This document shows, piece by piece, positions 1-9,742 of a stretch of 64,000 nt of DNA (positions are counted from its first letter, which is position 1; each line of letters starts with the position of its first letter). The position numbers and the translations under genes were made by a program. This DNA comes from Tritrichomonas musculus (Eukaryota > Parabasalia > Tritrichomonadida > Tritrichomonadidae): assembly GCA_039105265.1 (NCBI GenBank), contig JAPFFF010000020.1:186001-250000 (forward strand), written 5' to 3'. The notes under the pieces were generated by a model. That model was not told the DNA's origin. It worked only from the letters and a program-made list of their open reading frames with translations, and ran no database searches.

Positions 1-43
1 AATTCAATAATTCAGAAGTTTTCTATTGCACACAATTTTTTCA

Positions 44-1045
44 ATGCATTCAAAAAATAATAAAAATATTAATATCATGAATTTTAAAACAGATGTTGGC
101 TTTCCAATAATTATTCCTTGTTCTTTCAATGGATATAAAGTAATCAAACGTTTAGCAAGCGGAAGTACTTCGGTTGTTGTTTTAGTTGAAAAAGAAATAT
201 CGCAAGAAAAATTTGTAGCAAAAATAATTTCAAAGGAAGATAGTATAAAACAAGATTTTTATGAATTAACAATGAATGAAATTAATGTTCAAAAAACTCT
301 TTCACATCCTCATATTGTCAAATTACAAGAATCATTTGAAATTAAAAACGAAGGAAAAGAATACATAGAGATAATCATGGAGTATTGCGAGAATGGAGAT
401 CTTTTCTCATATGTTATGAATCAAAAAGAATGCAATGAATCACAATTGAAAAAAATAATAATTGGATTTTTAGAAGCTGTCCAATATCTTCACCACAAAG
501 GAATTTCGCATGGAGACATCAAATCAGAAAATGTTTTACTCGATTCAAACTTTTCCCCTAAGCTTTGTGACTTTGGATTTTGTAATACAAATTTGATTGC
601 TGATGATGATTCAAAAAATGGAACGCTATGTTATTCAGCACCAGAATTATTCACAGAAGGCAAATACAACACATTAAAAGTAGATATTTATGCAATTGGA
701 ATAACTTTGTATTCATTAGCCGTATTTCATTTTCCATTTAAAGATGGAGATGATCAATCAATCGTGAAGCAAATTGTTGCAAATAAATTATCGATTAGCA
801 ATAAGTTAGACAATCAACTGAGGCAGCTTGTTATTCGTTGTACTGATAAAGAACCAATGAATCGTCCAACAATTAGTGAAATTTTGAATGATCCTTATTT
901 CAACAATATGAATTGTAATGAAAAAGATAATAATAATCTTAAAACTGTTAAAAAAATGCCTTCGTTGTTATGTGATGCAAACAATAGTGAAGAAAAATTG
1001 AAAAATCATTCTGCCAAAGATCTTATAAGATTAGATTTATATTAA
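44..1045 (+). CDS. Ser/Thr protein kinase, CAMK/SNF1-like catalytic domain
   Basis: Predicted cytoplasmic serine/threonine kinase of about 330 residues, almost all kinase domain. From the ATG at 44 the visible motifs are a glycine-poor nucleotide loop (LASGSTSVVV), the VAK lysine, the helix-C glutamate in NEINVQK, an HGD variant of the HRD catalytic loop followed by KSEN, an intact DFG and a SAPE motif. These are the residues expected of an active kinase. The C-terminal 40 residues are polar and Asn/Lys-rich with no domain I recognise. A second in-frame ATG at 77 is an equally possible start; the TCA at 41-43 lies too close to the first ATG to serve it but would suit the second. Such kinases form a large family in trichomonads. 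Substrate is unknown. Confidence 0.88.
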   Translation: MHSKNNKNINIMNFKTDVGFPIIIPCSFNGYKVIKRLASGSTSVVVLVEKEISQEKFVAKIISKEDSIKQDFYELTMNEINVQKTLSHPHIVKLQESFEIKNEGKEYIEIIMEYCENGDLFSYVMNQKECNESQLKKIIIGFLEAVQYLHHKGISHGDIKSENVLLDSNFSPKLCDFGFCNTNLIADDDSKNGTLCYSAPELFTEGKYNTLKVDIYAIGITLYSLAVFHFPFKDGDDQSIVKQIVANKLSISNKLDNQLRQLVIRCTDKEPMNRPTISEILNDPYFNNMNCNEKDNNNLKTVKKMPSLLCDANNSEEKLKNHSAKDLIRLDLY

Positions 1046-1480
1046 ATATGTTTTTTATTAAAAAATTGCTTTATATCAAATGGTGCTAGTTTTTTTGCAC
1101 AAAAAGTGACAAATAATATAATAATTACTTATTTGAAATTAAATAACGTTAATGGATTAATTTGTCAAAAATACGTCAAAGGAAACCAAATTGGTCCTTT
1201 TTTTTATTTTATTCTTTTGTTTTTCAGAATGCATGCCTAAAAAAAAGAAATGCTCTTGAAAGAAAAATTTCCATTACGATATCAATTCCTTGCATTCATT
1301 TTTTTCTGAAGAAAGAATCTTTATAGTTTATATTTCATAATGGAATTGATAAAAACACTGTTACATTATAGATTCTTTTTCAGTTCTTTTGAAGAAGTGA
1401 CAAATAAAGAATGCATAGATATTTTACCATAGATTACTGATGAAAATCATGAACATAAAAGATACACGTTTTCAAAATGG
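1046..1480. other. Intergenic AT-rich spacer
   Basis: No convincing coding signal on either strand. It contains poly-A and poly-T runs and probably the 5' flank of the transposase relic that follows. I could not find matching terminal inverted repeats of that element here. Confidence 0.4.
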
Positions 1481-1499
1481 TATAAATACAAAAAAAATG

Positions 1500-3511
1500 A
1501 TATTTATATTCCAATCATTGATTTGGATGAAATTCAAAGTATTTATTGCAAATCATATTGTACAAAATGTAAAATATGGTTATCAAACAACTTTAAAACA
1601 TTCAATATTGATCAACATATAGCAAGTCAATCTCATCAAGATTTTTTTAGAATTGGTAATCTTGAACAAAATAAAGATAACGCTTTATCTTTTTTAATAA
1701 ATTAAAAAAATTCTTAATTCTTTATGTTTTAGTAGAAGGTGAATCAATCTCAACGATTGAGAATGAATTGTTTACTCAAATTAATCCAAATTTCCCAAAT
1801 CCCCAAAGTTTAACTAATTCAATTATAATGATTACTAATCACTTCATGCAAACAATTAAACAAATCACTCCGAAAATTGATGTTTGCTATCTCAGAGTTG
1901 ATGAGTGGACAGACAAAGTTAAACGTAATTTTCTTGGAATTGCTCCTCAAGGTTTAATTAATGACAAATTTGATAAAAAAGTTGTGTGTTTCAAAAAAAA
2001 TTGATGTAGAAAAAGTGACGGGTGAATACCTTCAAACAAAAGTTGAAGAAATAATAAATAACTATAACATCCAAAACAACTTCGGTGGAATTATTTCAGA
2101 TGGAGCTAGCAATATGATTGCAGCTTTTGATAATGAACGTTATAAAAGGAAATGCTGCGTGTGTCATGTTTTAAATTTATTATTGAGTGATATTCATGAC
2201 GTTTTTAGCCACTAATCATAAACATTATTTATTTGATGGTAATAATGCTTATCATCAATTCCATAATATGTACAACGAGTCTTATACAGTAGTATATGGT
2301 AAGGGGTGCTTCAGCATTTCATTCTTCCACACCACCTTACGAGCCGTTGATGGCTTCGTGAAACACCCCTTAACATATACCACTTATACAACATTTTCAA
2401 AAGTACTACGAGTTGTATCGGATTTTATGCACCTGATGAAAAAAATCAGGTATAGATTGTTGTCTAATATTATTCAAGTAGGTTTTTCAGAAATTAGTAA
2501 TATAATTAATTTAGATGAAGTGAAATCAGTATTATCAAATGTTGTGTGGTCAAATGAAAAATTCACAAAAATGCATGATAAGATCCCACAAGCTTTATTT
2601 ACAAGAGAAAATTTATGTACTCTATTAAAATCAAATTTATTTGCTGCTGCTGCTTATTGGTTTCCTGTAACAATGAGTAATATAGCATTGAACACAAAAA
2701 ATGTCGGTTTCCCTTATGGTGAATTTTTATTAAAATGTGCTTTTTTTCTTGGCTTACTATAATAAAATTTACGATGCTAGTGACTTTGAGAACTAAAAAT
2801 ATGGCGAAAGAATTGATGTAACTTTCAAACACAGTTCATTCAAATATTCAGCCCATGAACATATTACCAGATTTCACTTTTTCAAGAATTGGAACTGAAC
2901 CGTTGGAACATAAATTTGGTTATTCAAGAATCAAGTCGCGTGACATCAGCACTCTTACCAAATTTATACGTGTAATTGCGCTTACACAAGGGATTGACAA
3001 TATAATGGCAGTTCAAAAAATGAATTGTTTCAATGATGAGGTAGAAAAAATTCACGGAAAACCTAATATTACTGATATAAAAGCTGAGCCAAGAGATGAA
3101 AATGATGAATTGTATTCGATTGGTGCACCTGAAGATGATGACCTTCTTTTTGCTCCTCAAAAAATTGTTTTAGCTATGTTATCCTTTGCAGGGTTTGAAT
3201 TAAATAATATTTATTGTGAAAAGAGTGATTTGATTATACAGTGGTTAATATTATTTTTTGAACAGCTATCTGAAGATGAACCTGTTAAAAGGAAAATTAA
3301 AAAAGCATTATCACTTTCGCATGCGAACATGGGAACTAATCAAAGCTCTCAAAATTTGACAAGAATGAGTGGTCAAGAAATCATAAAATCAAATAGACAA
3401 CAAAATAAAAAAGAATTAATAATGACTTTCCATATGTTGGAAAGTAATGATTTCATAAGTAATATATTATTTAATCAGTTATTGGAATCAGCATCAAAGA
3501 AAACACAGTGA
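1500..3511 (+). pseudogene. Decayed hAT-like DNA transposon transposase
   Basis: A run of broken + strand frames reads in order like a hAT-superfamily transposase. First comes a BED-like zinc finger (CTKCKIW with later H and H, about 1550-1640). Next is the DDE core around 1890-1950 (VDEWTDKVKRNFLG), then IISDGASNM near 2090-2115 and the CVCHVLNLLL motif near 2155-2190, both typical of hAT proteins. A helical region follows, and a C-terminal segment from 2855 has the GTEPLEHKFG pattern. At least four frame breaks or stops separate the segments, so it cannot encode a full transposase. A palindromic insertion lies in the middle. I did not find the terminal inverted repeats or target-site duplication. 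Family assignment rests on motif reading only. Confidence 0.65.
2283..2388. repeat. Palindromic insertion inside the hAT relic
   Basis: GTATATGGTAAGGGGTG at 2292-2308 is the reverse complement of 2364-2380 with one mismatch, and pairing continues outward with gaps to 2283 and 2388. The unit is about 106 bases with a loop of roughly 55 bases that is more GC-rich than the surroundings. It interrupts the transposase-like reading without closing the frame. It may be a tiny foldback element or a miniature inverted-repeat element. Confidence 0.55.
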
Positions 3512-3979
3512 TAGGATGTATGAAGTATATCATTAATGATTTAGCATATATGAATGATATTGATGCACCTAATAAAAAGATTGATCAAATAAATCAAACT
3601 CACATTTCATATCTGATATCATTATAATCGATAATCTCTATATCAGATTTTTAAACTGATAATCGAGTATCAGATGTAAAAAAGTAACGTTTTTGATATT
3701 GATTCTCAAAATAACAAGCCTATTTAGGAAAAAGTTTTGTATGAAATGTGATATAAAAATAATTGTAAACTTGATATCAATTACCAAGATTTCGATTTTC
3801 GTTCCAATTTATAGCTATTAACTTTGATTTTTTCTCCATATATCATGAAAGTATTCATAATTAATATTTTAATTAGGAAAATATAAAAATAATTTTTGGA
3901 TCAATCATAAACTTTTCCAGAAAAATAAACCGCTTAATTATTTTTATATCAACTTTTTGGGAGGTCATAAAATAATTGG
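3512..3979. other. Intergenic spacer with short hairpins and a candidate initiator
   Basis: Contains overlapping ATCTGATAT / ATATCAGAT inverted repeats around 3610-3680. TCA trinucleotides at 3949-3951 and 3965-3967 are possible initiators for the BspA-like gene at 3980 (leaders of about 29 or 13 bases). No gene is seen. Confidence 0.4.
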
Positions 3980-5266
3980 ATGACTTATGTACAAAATGAT
4001 GATTTAGCTTTTCAATTAGAAAAGAATGATCATACTGCAATAATTATCGGAGGTGATAAATCAGCAACTCACTTGTTTATTCCACGATCAATTAATTATG
4101 ATGATCAAAACTATATTATCACAAGTATAGGCCGCGGAGCTTTTAAAGGTTATAAAAAATTAAAAACAATTACATTTGCTGCAGATTCAAAAATTAATTT
4201 ATTTGATACCGACTCATTTAATTCTTCATCTTTAAAAACAATATCAATCCCAGATTCGGTTACAAAAATTGAGAGTTCAACTTTTTGCGGATGTACTTCA
4301 CTTCGTACGATTAATATTTCCCAAAATTCGCAACTTCATTCAATCTGTGGGAATGTATTTAATCAAGCATACGTAAAACGACTTTTCATACCACCAACTC
4401 TTTTAAATCTCGAAGAAGGATGGTGTAATAACATTCCTTATCTAATCAGTATAGTAGTATCGCCGAGCAATCATCGATATCTATTTTATGAGCAAAACTA
4501 CTTGTTAGAAAGGCCAAATGTAAAAAGTGACACTTTTGATATACTTCGATTTGCCCAACGTGATATTCAAAACGCAGTCATTCCTTCCTTTGTCAAAACT
4601 ATTGCTCCTTTTACGTTTAGTTATTGTAAACGTCTTCAAACCATTGAATTTTCAAAGGATTCAGAATTGAGAACGATAGGATCAAATACCTTTAGAAATT
4701 CAGGACTGACAGAAATTACAATTCCCTCAAAAGTGACATCAATTGAGAGCAACTGCTTTTTTCAATGCAAAAAGTTAAAAACCGTTAAATTCTCAGAAAA
4801 TTCAGAGCTAAGAAAAATTGGAGATAGCGCTTTTGAGTCATCTTCCATCAAAGAAATTGAAATTCCTTCAAATGTCAGGGAAATCGGCTCATCTTGTTTT
4901 TCAAACTGTTCGAACATAGATTCTTTCACTTTCAAGTTCAAGAAAAATTCAAAGACTTGCTCAATACAATCAGATTTTATTAATTCATCAAACCTGGAAC
5001 ATATTGTTGTTCCTTCAAATGTTGCAATAATTGGTGACTCATTTTTAAACGGCCTCTACAAGCTGAAAACTGTTGAATTTCTGGGAACTGAAGTGGTTTT
5101 GAATACAAACTTTTTCAAGGGAAGTTGGGGCTTGGTTATAATGGCCTTTCCAAATACTGACAAAGTGAAACTTATGTCATTTAATATAAAAAATATTTCT
5201 CCAATCTGTACAATATTTTTTGCACCAAATACCGAATTTGTTCAACAAGTTAATGACAATAATTAA
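3980..5266 (+). CDS. BspA-like leucine-rich repeat protein
   Basis: A 428-residue protein of the BspA-like (LRR_5) family that is hugely expanded in trichomonads. Repeats of about 23 residues fit the pattern IPSSVTSIGSxAFxxCxxL; clear examples are ITSIGRGAFKGYKKL near residue 48, TKIESSTFCGCTSL near 94, TSIESNCFFQCKKL near 252 and REIGSSCFSNCSNI near 300. A degenerate, non-repeat insert around residues 135-195 (SIVVSPSNHRYLFYEQ) is also seen in related BspA proteins. I see no signal peptide and no transmembrane helix, so surface display is not shown for this copy. Members are thought to act in adhesion or protein-protein contact; the partner here is unknown. Confidence 0.9.
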   Translation: MTYVQNDDLAFQLEKNDHTAIIIGGDKSATHLFIPRSINYDDQNYIITSIGRGAFKGYKKLKTITFAADSKINLFDTDSFNSSSLKTISIPDSVTKIESSTFCGCTSLRTINISQNSQLHSICGNVFNQAYVKRLFIPPTLLNLEEGWCNNIPYLISIVVSPSNHRYLFYEQNYLLERPNVKSDTFDILRFAQRDIQNAVIPSFVKTIAPFTFSYCKRLQTIEFSKDSELRTIGSNTFRNSGLTEITIPSKVTSIESNCFFQCKKLKTVKFSENSELRKIGDSAFESSSIKEIEIPSNVREIGSSCFSNCSNIDSFTFKFKKNSKTCSIQSDFINSSNLEHIVVPSNVAIIGDSFLNGLYKLKTVEFLGTEVVLNTNFFKGSWGLVIMAFPNTDKVKLMSFNIKNISPICTIFFAPNTEFVQQVNDNN

Positions 5267-5595
5267 CAGATATATTATTTAATGTTATATAAAATTAATC
5301 AAAATAATAATTATTTGAATTTTTTTTTATTGTTTTTCTTTTACAAGGATTTTGATGATTTAATTTAAAAAATTAATATAAAATAATAATTATTTGCATT
5401 TTATTTATTACCATTATTTTGAAAATTTTGAGATATATATCATTATTATTTATAAAAATAATTTTTATAAAGCTTTTAATTCAAACTATCTCAAAAAGTT
5501 AAAATAAAACAAATAAAATATAAAATATTGAAATCATATTCAATTATATTGAAATAAATAATTTTTTTTGAGAAGATTATTTACTCAATATTCTT
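5267..5595. other. Intergenic AT-rich spacer with initiator
   Basis: About 85% A+T with no coding signal. The sequence TCAATATTC at 5585-5593 lies just before the ATG at 5596 and fits a trichomonad initiator (A at 5587 as +1, nine-base leader). Confidence 0.5.
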
Positions 5596-6294
5596 ATGAA
5601 ATATTTTTACTTCATTTTTATATTAAGCTATATGAATACTTCAATCCAAAGCAATTCAAATTATCAAATTGGCCTTAATGTCCATCTTTTATCATTCCTT
5701 CTTCCAAATAATCTCATTCATGAATCAGATTCTGTTCGTGTTGGTGTTACAACAATCCCAGAAGGAAATAAACAACATTTCAAAATTAAAGGCAAAAAGA
5801 TTTGCAGTTCCAATCATGTGTTTTCATTGAATATTACAAATAAGACAGATAGAATTGTCATAGTTTTCAGAAAGAAGACTGCTCTTAAAGATGATCCAAT
5901 TATTGCTTCTGCTACAATTCATTTGAAAGATTTTGCCGAACTTCCAATTCAAGAAATCACAAGTGGAACAACAAATACAGATGTTAAAATATTAGATATT
6001 TATTATCCTCTTCAAAAGCAAATTCACGAAGAACAAAAGGCAAACGAACGTCAAAATTTACCAATACAAAATAATACTGAAATGAAGAAACAAATAAAAC
6101 GTAAAGTTCTTGGACAAATGGAAGTTCAATTATCTTTCACAACCCCATACCTTAAATCAGAACAAGAAAAAACAAATAACAAAGAAAAGAAAGCTATTTC
6201 AATGAAAATAAATAAAAATCGTAAACAAAGGAAGAATGAAGAATACAAACAAATTTCAGAAGAAAACAACACTTTTAATTATTCATTAATTTAA
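5596..6294 (+). CDS. C2-like domain protein, paralogue of the next gene
   Basis: A 232-residue protein of a lineage-specific family. The central 120 residues align along their whole length with the protein at 6600-7157: both read LNVHL/LNLNF, then SVRVGVTTIPEG versus TIRVSITTLPGE, then RIVIVFRKKT..DDPIIASATI versus KILIVMRKKS..KDPIIASTVI. The alternating hydrophobic strands and spacing suggest a C2-like beta sandwich, which is inference. The first 18 residues are hydrophobic; they could be a signal peptide, or translation may start at the second ATG (residue 13), which aligns better with the paralogue. The C-terminal 60 residues are strongly basic (KIKRKVLGQ, NKNRKQRKN) and may bind nucleic acid or membrane phosphates. 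A TCA initiator nine bases upstream supports the first ATG. Confidence 0.75.
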   Translation: MKYFYFIFILSYMNTSIQSNSNYQIGLNVHLLSFLLPNNLIHESDSVRVGVTTIPEGNKQHFKIKGKKICSSNHVFSLNITNKTDRIVIVFRKKTALKDDPIIASATIHLKDFAELPIQEITSGTTNTDVKILDIYYPLQKQIHEEQKANERQNLPIQNNTEMKKQIKRKVLGQMEVQLSFTTPYLKSEQEKTNNKEKKAISMKINKNRKQRKNEEYKQISEENNTFNYSLI

Positions 6295-6585
6295 ATCTAT
6301 TGCCTATTTTATATTATTTTATCTAGAGATGCATGATATGTATTTTAATAAATATAGACTTGTTCTAATATTATAATAATTTTTATATTATTTATTTTTT
6401 ATTCATATACTCAGAATATTTGAATTATCACACAAATAATGAATAGTTTACAAATAAATAAATACACAAAGACCAAATATAAAAAAAATAAAAATAAATT
6501 TTGAAATATTTATGGATATAAATAAACTAAATAAATACTCAAATATTGAGGCATTAGTATAAAAACGAATTCACATGAAATCACA

Positions 6586-6593
6586 TCATTTTC
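6586..6593 (+). promoter_or_regulatory. Trichomonad-type initiator (Inr) of the second C2-like gene
   Basis: TCATTTTC twelve bases before the ATG at 6600 fits the TCA(+1)YTW-type initiator known from trichomonads. The A at 6588 would be the first transcribed base. Confidence 0.6.
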
Positions 6594-6599
6594 ATAAAG

Positions 6600-7157
6600 A
6601 TGCTCAACTTAAACTTCCAAATGCAATCATTTGAACTTGCTAAAGGCATTGTTCAAGATAATGATACAATCCGAGTTAGTATAACAACACTTCCAGGTGA
6701 ACAAAAGCAAGCATTCTCATTTGAAGCCAAAAATATGAAAACTACCCGTCCATTCTTTTCAGTTAAGATCAATGACAAAACAGAAAAGATCTTGATTGTC
6801 ATGAGAAAAAAGAGCTTTTCTCAGAAAGATCCAATTATTGCATCAACTGTGATTAAAAGTGGACAATTCCCAGTTAAATTCAACGACATTACTAATACAG
6901 AAATGAAAACAATCAATCTTTTGGAATCACTTCAGCATTCCAACAAAAAGAATACCAAATCATGTGGCATTAGAAAAATTGTTGGCAAATTTGATATCCA
7001 GTTTTCATTAACACAGGAATTACCTTATCAGAGCAAAAACACAATTATGCAATTTAATAAAAAGAAGAATGGAAAAGGATATGCAAAAATGGATTCATTT
7101 TTAGATACTGAAAATGAAAATTGCAATTTCATTTTCAATGATTTAATTACTAATTAA
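6600..7157 (+). CDS. C2-like domain protein, tandem paralogue
   Basis: A 185-residue protein that shares the C2-like core with the gene at 5596 (roughly 40% identity by eye over 110 residues) and is encoded 305 bases downstream on the same strand, so a tandem duplication is likely. It lacks the hydrophobic start of its neighbour and opens directly with MLNLNFQMQSFELAKG. The core contains FSVKINDKTEKILIVMRKKS and the DPIIAST motif shared with the paralogue. The tail is short, basic and then acidic. I see no aspartate cluster typical of calcium-binding C2 loops, so calcium binding is not supported. Function is unknown; a small lipid- or protein-binding adaptor is possible. Confidence 0.75.
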   Translation: MLNLNFQMQSFELAKGIVQDNDTIRVSITTLPGEQKQAFSFEAKNMKTTRPFFSVKINDKTEKILIVMRKKSFSQKDPIIASTVIKSGQFPVKFNDITNTEMKTINLLESLQHSNKKNTKSCGIRKIVGKFDIQFSLTQELPYQSKNTIMQFNKKKNGKGYAKMDSFLDTENENCNFIFNDLITN

Positions 7158-7942
7158 TTCATTATATAGATACAAATAGCTATACTAATGTATTATTAAT
7201 AAATTATAGAGCAATTAATTTTTTTTATTATATTCGTAATATTTTAGTCAAAAAAAATTACATTACAGCTCAGAATTATTACTGTTGCGTTATTTTACAG
7301 TAATAAGCAAATAAAAGAAATGGGAAAATTTCTTTTTAACTATTATAGCCAAACAATCTTCTTCAATAGTTAAAAAATTATAGATCGATTAATCTTTTGC
7401 TTTAATGGAAGATTCTTTTTTAGTCAAAATATTATCATTCCTCAAAAAGAAAGCCAAGATGACAATTCATCTTGATTAATTGAAAAATGATAAAAAAAAG
7501 ATCCGCATTAATTTATTTAATTCATGAACTAATGAAAAAATATGATTTTTCTTTCTAATATTTTTGTTATAAATAAAAAAAAAAATAATACTTGAAAAAT
7601 AAGAACTTTACTCAAAGTAATAGAGTAAAATATAAAAATAATTGTCAGAAAGAGTATTCAAATATCATATTCAATTATTATAAAAATATCTTTTTAAATA
7701 TAATTTTTTTATAAAAATTTATAATTAATTTATATAAATAAAAAAAATTGATTCATAAAAATAGTTTTTACTAAGTATTATTTTTTTAATAACGCTTTAA
7801 AAAAAGACAAATATCGAAAACGATAAAAACAATTTCAGAAAAACTAAACAAAAATTTAAATATGATTCAATTTTCAATATAGAAAGATTTTAATTGATAA
7901 AAAAAGTTAAGTAACATATTCAATGAATTATAGATTTTAAAA
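7158..7942. other. Long AT-rich intergenic region
   Basis: No coding signal. The last part carries TCAATGAA at 7920-7927, a candidate initiator 21 bases before the serine dehydratase ATG. The rest is runs of A and T without clear repeats. Confidence 0.4.
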
Positions 7943-9328
7943 ATGACTTTAATGGAAAGCACTCTAAGTTTAATGCAAATTGGACTTGGACCATCTAGTT
8001 CCTATTCGACATCGCCAATGATTTCAGCGGGACACTTTGTTCAAGAACTCAAAACGAAAAATCTAATTAACGATGTTAGTCATATTCGAATTAAACTTCA
8101 TGGATCATTATCAACAATCGGCAAAGTACGCATGACAGATCGATCAGTACTACTTGGCTTATCAGGATTACGTCCAGAAACGGTTGATCTCAATGAAATA
8201 CCAAATATCATAGATTCAATAAACAAAACCGGCCGTTTAAAATTAGATGGCTTCCATGAAGTCAACCTACAACCACAGGCCGACATCCTCTATATCGATG
8301 ACAAAGTTGATGGAAAAAGTGGAATCGTTTTTGAAGCCTTTGACACCAAAAAAAATAAACCAATCAAAATTCACTCGCATTCATATTACTCACTTCACGG
8401 CGGCGTTGTTTCAGATGGCCGTTCATACAACCACCCACAGATAATCAAAAGCGAAGCGCCGTATCCATATCAAAATGCCGCCCAACTTTTGGAGCAATGC
8501 GAGAAGAACCACATGCGACTTTCAACGATCATTATGAAGAACGAATCGGCCATTCAAAACAAGAGCATCGACTCGATCATCGATGATTTGAATGAAAGAG
8601 TATGGAAGACAATGGATGACTGCATAAACAGAGGCCTTAATTCAGAAGGCGTTCTTCCTGGCGAGTTAAAAATACATCGGCGTGCTCCTTCGATGTATCG
8701 CATTCTTAAATCGTCGCGTAACTTGAAGTCGGATCCGATGTCGATCTTGGATTGGACAGGCGTGTACGCACTGGCTGTTGGCGAAGAAAATGCAGCAGGC
8801 GGAAGAATGGTTGCAATGCCAGCGAGCGGTGCTTGCGGTGTTATTCCTGCGGTGTTGAAGTACATAAGTCATTTCATACACGAAACTACACCGGAAGAAA
8901 GAGCTCGTTACTTGCTCGATTGTGGCGCAATTGGCCTCCTGTACAAGAATAACGCATCGATCTCCGGAGCTGTTGTCGGATGCCAGGGCGAAGTTGGAGT
9001 GGCTTCTTCAATGGCGGCTGCCGGATTGACCGAAATCATAACAAGTAACCCTTGGCGAGTCCTTTCGGCCGCTGAACATGCAATGGAGCACTCTCTTGGA
9101 ATGACATGCGATCCGACTAAGCTTTACGTCCAAATTCCTTGCATTGAGAGAAATGCAATTGGCGCTTTGAAGGCGCTGACGGCTTCTAGAATGGCAAACT
9201 TGAGAAGTTATCCGTCCAAGATTTCGCTCGATGCTGTAATTCAAACAATGTACCAAACTGGCATTGATCTTAAAGCCAAATATAGAATGACAGGTGAAGG
9301 ACCAATTGGAGAAGATATGTCTTCTTAA
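7943..9328 (+). CDS. sdaA: L-serine ammonia-lyase, iron-sulfur dependent, bacterial one-chain type
   Basis: A 461-residue L-serine dehydratase that would convert L-serine to pyruvate and ammonia with a [4Fe-4S] cluster. The beta-type domain is N-terminal (GLGPSSS near 14-20, LHGSL at 52-56, TDRSVLLGLSG) and the alpha-type catalytic domain follows (MPASGACG at 292-299, CGAIGLL near 327, VVGCQGEVG around 347). Cys347, Cys389 and Cys400 have the spacing (42, 11) known for the cluster ligands in bacterial SdaA. Two conserved stretches are altered: the usual SSSHT reads SSSYS and the usual GKGHxTD reads GKVRMTD, so substrate fit may differ. The first 60 codons are AT-rich and the rest approaches 50% GC, unlike its neighbours. 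Eukaryotes rarely carry this enzyme, so transfer from bacteria is likely. Confidence 0.9.
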   Translation: MTLMESTLSLMQIGLGPSSSYSTSPMISAGHFVQELKTKNLINDVSHIRIKLHGSLSTIGKVRMTDRSVLLGLSGLRPETVDLNEIPNIIDSINKTGRLKLDGFHEVNLQPQADILYIDDKVDGKSGIVFEAFDTKKNKPIKIHSHSYYSLHGGVVSDGRSYNHPQIIKSEAPYPYQNAAQLLEQCEKNHMRLSTIIMKNESAIQNKSIDSIIDDLNERVWKTMDDCINRGLNSEGVLPGELKIHRRAPSMYRILKSSRNLKSDPMSILDWTGVYALAVGEENAAGGRMVAMPASGACGVIPAVLKYISHFIHETTPEERARYLLDCGAIGLLYKNNASISGAVVGCQGEVGVASSMAAAGLTEIITSNPWRVLSAAEHAMEHSLGMTCDPTKLYVQIPCIERNAIGALKALTASRMANLRSYPSKISLDAVIQTMYQTGIDLKAKYRMTGEGPIGEDMSS

Positions 9329-9592
9329 CATATATTAATAAAAACTATACGAATAAATCAATATTTTTAAATATATTAGTTTTGAGACAACTTTCAAACA
9401 AAAAATATTTTTTTTTTTTTTTTAAAGACAGACAATAAATATATATTTTTTTGTTTGTTTGATAGTAATACATGTATCACTTTAAAAATGAGTTATTGTA
9501 AAGACAATTATAACAAACATGTGTGTTTATGAACTTAAACTTGCTTTGTTTGAAGAGTCTCATTTTCATCAATTAAAGAATCCTCTTCATTG

Positions 9593-9742
9593 ATGAAGTT
9601 CAAGAAGTCACAATATGATCCTTATTTGTTAGAACTGAAGCAACTGAAGAGCAAACTACTTCATGAAATTGAGAAATATTATCACATGAGTAAGCTGATT
9701 CCTAAAAACATACCAGAATTCAATTATGATTCATTTATTTAA
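9593..9742 (+). CDS. Small unknown protein, 49 residues
   Basis: ATG at 9593 opens a 49-codon frame ending in TAA at 9740-9742. The product is highly charged and helical in its middle (LELKQLKSKLLHEIEKYY) and ends in IPKNIPEFNYDSFI. Codon choice uses many AAG, CTG and GAA codons, unlike the random AT-rich spacer around it. TCATTTTC at 9569-9576 is a fitting initiator 15-25 bases upstream. The 3' end overlaps the convergent esterase gene by 12 bases. I do not recognise the family. The length is short enough for chance, but composition and initiator favour a real gene. Confidence 0.5.
   Translation: MKFKKSQYDPYLLELKQLKSKLLHEIEKYYHMSKLIPKNIPEFNYDSFI

Noticed and set aside
8554-9331. Several frames opposite or beside the serine dehydratase gene
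   Set aside because: The gene is GC-richer, so shadow frames stay open by chance; only the main frame shows family motifs.
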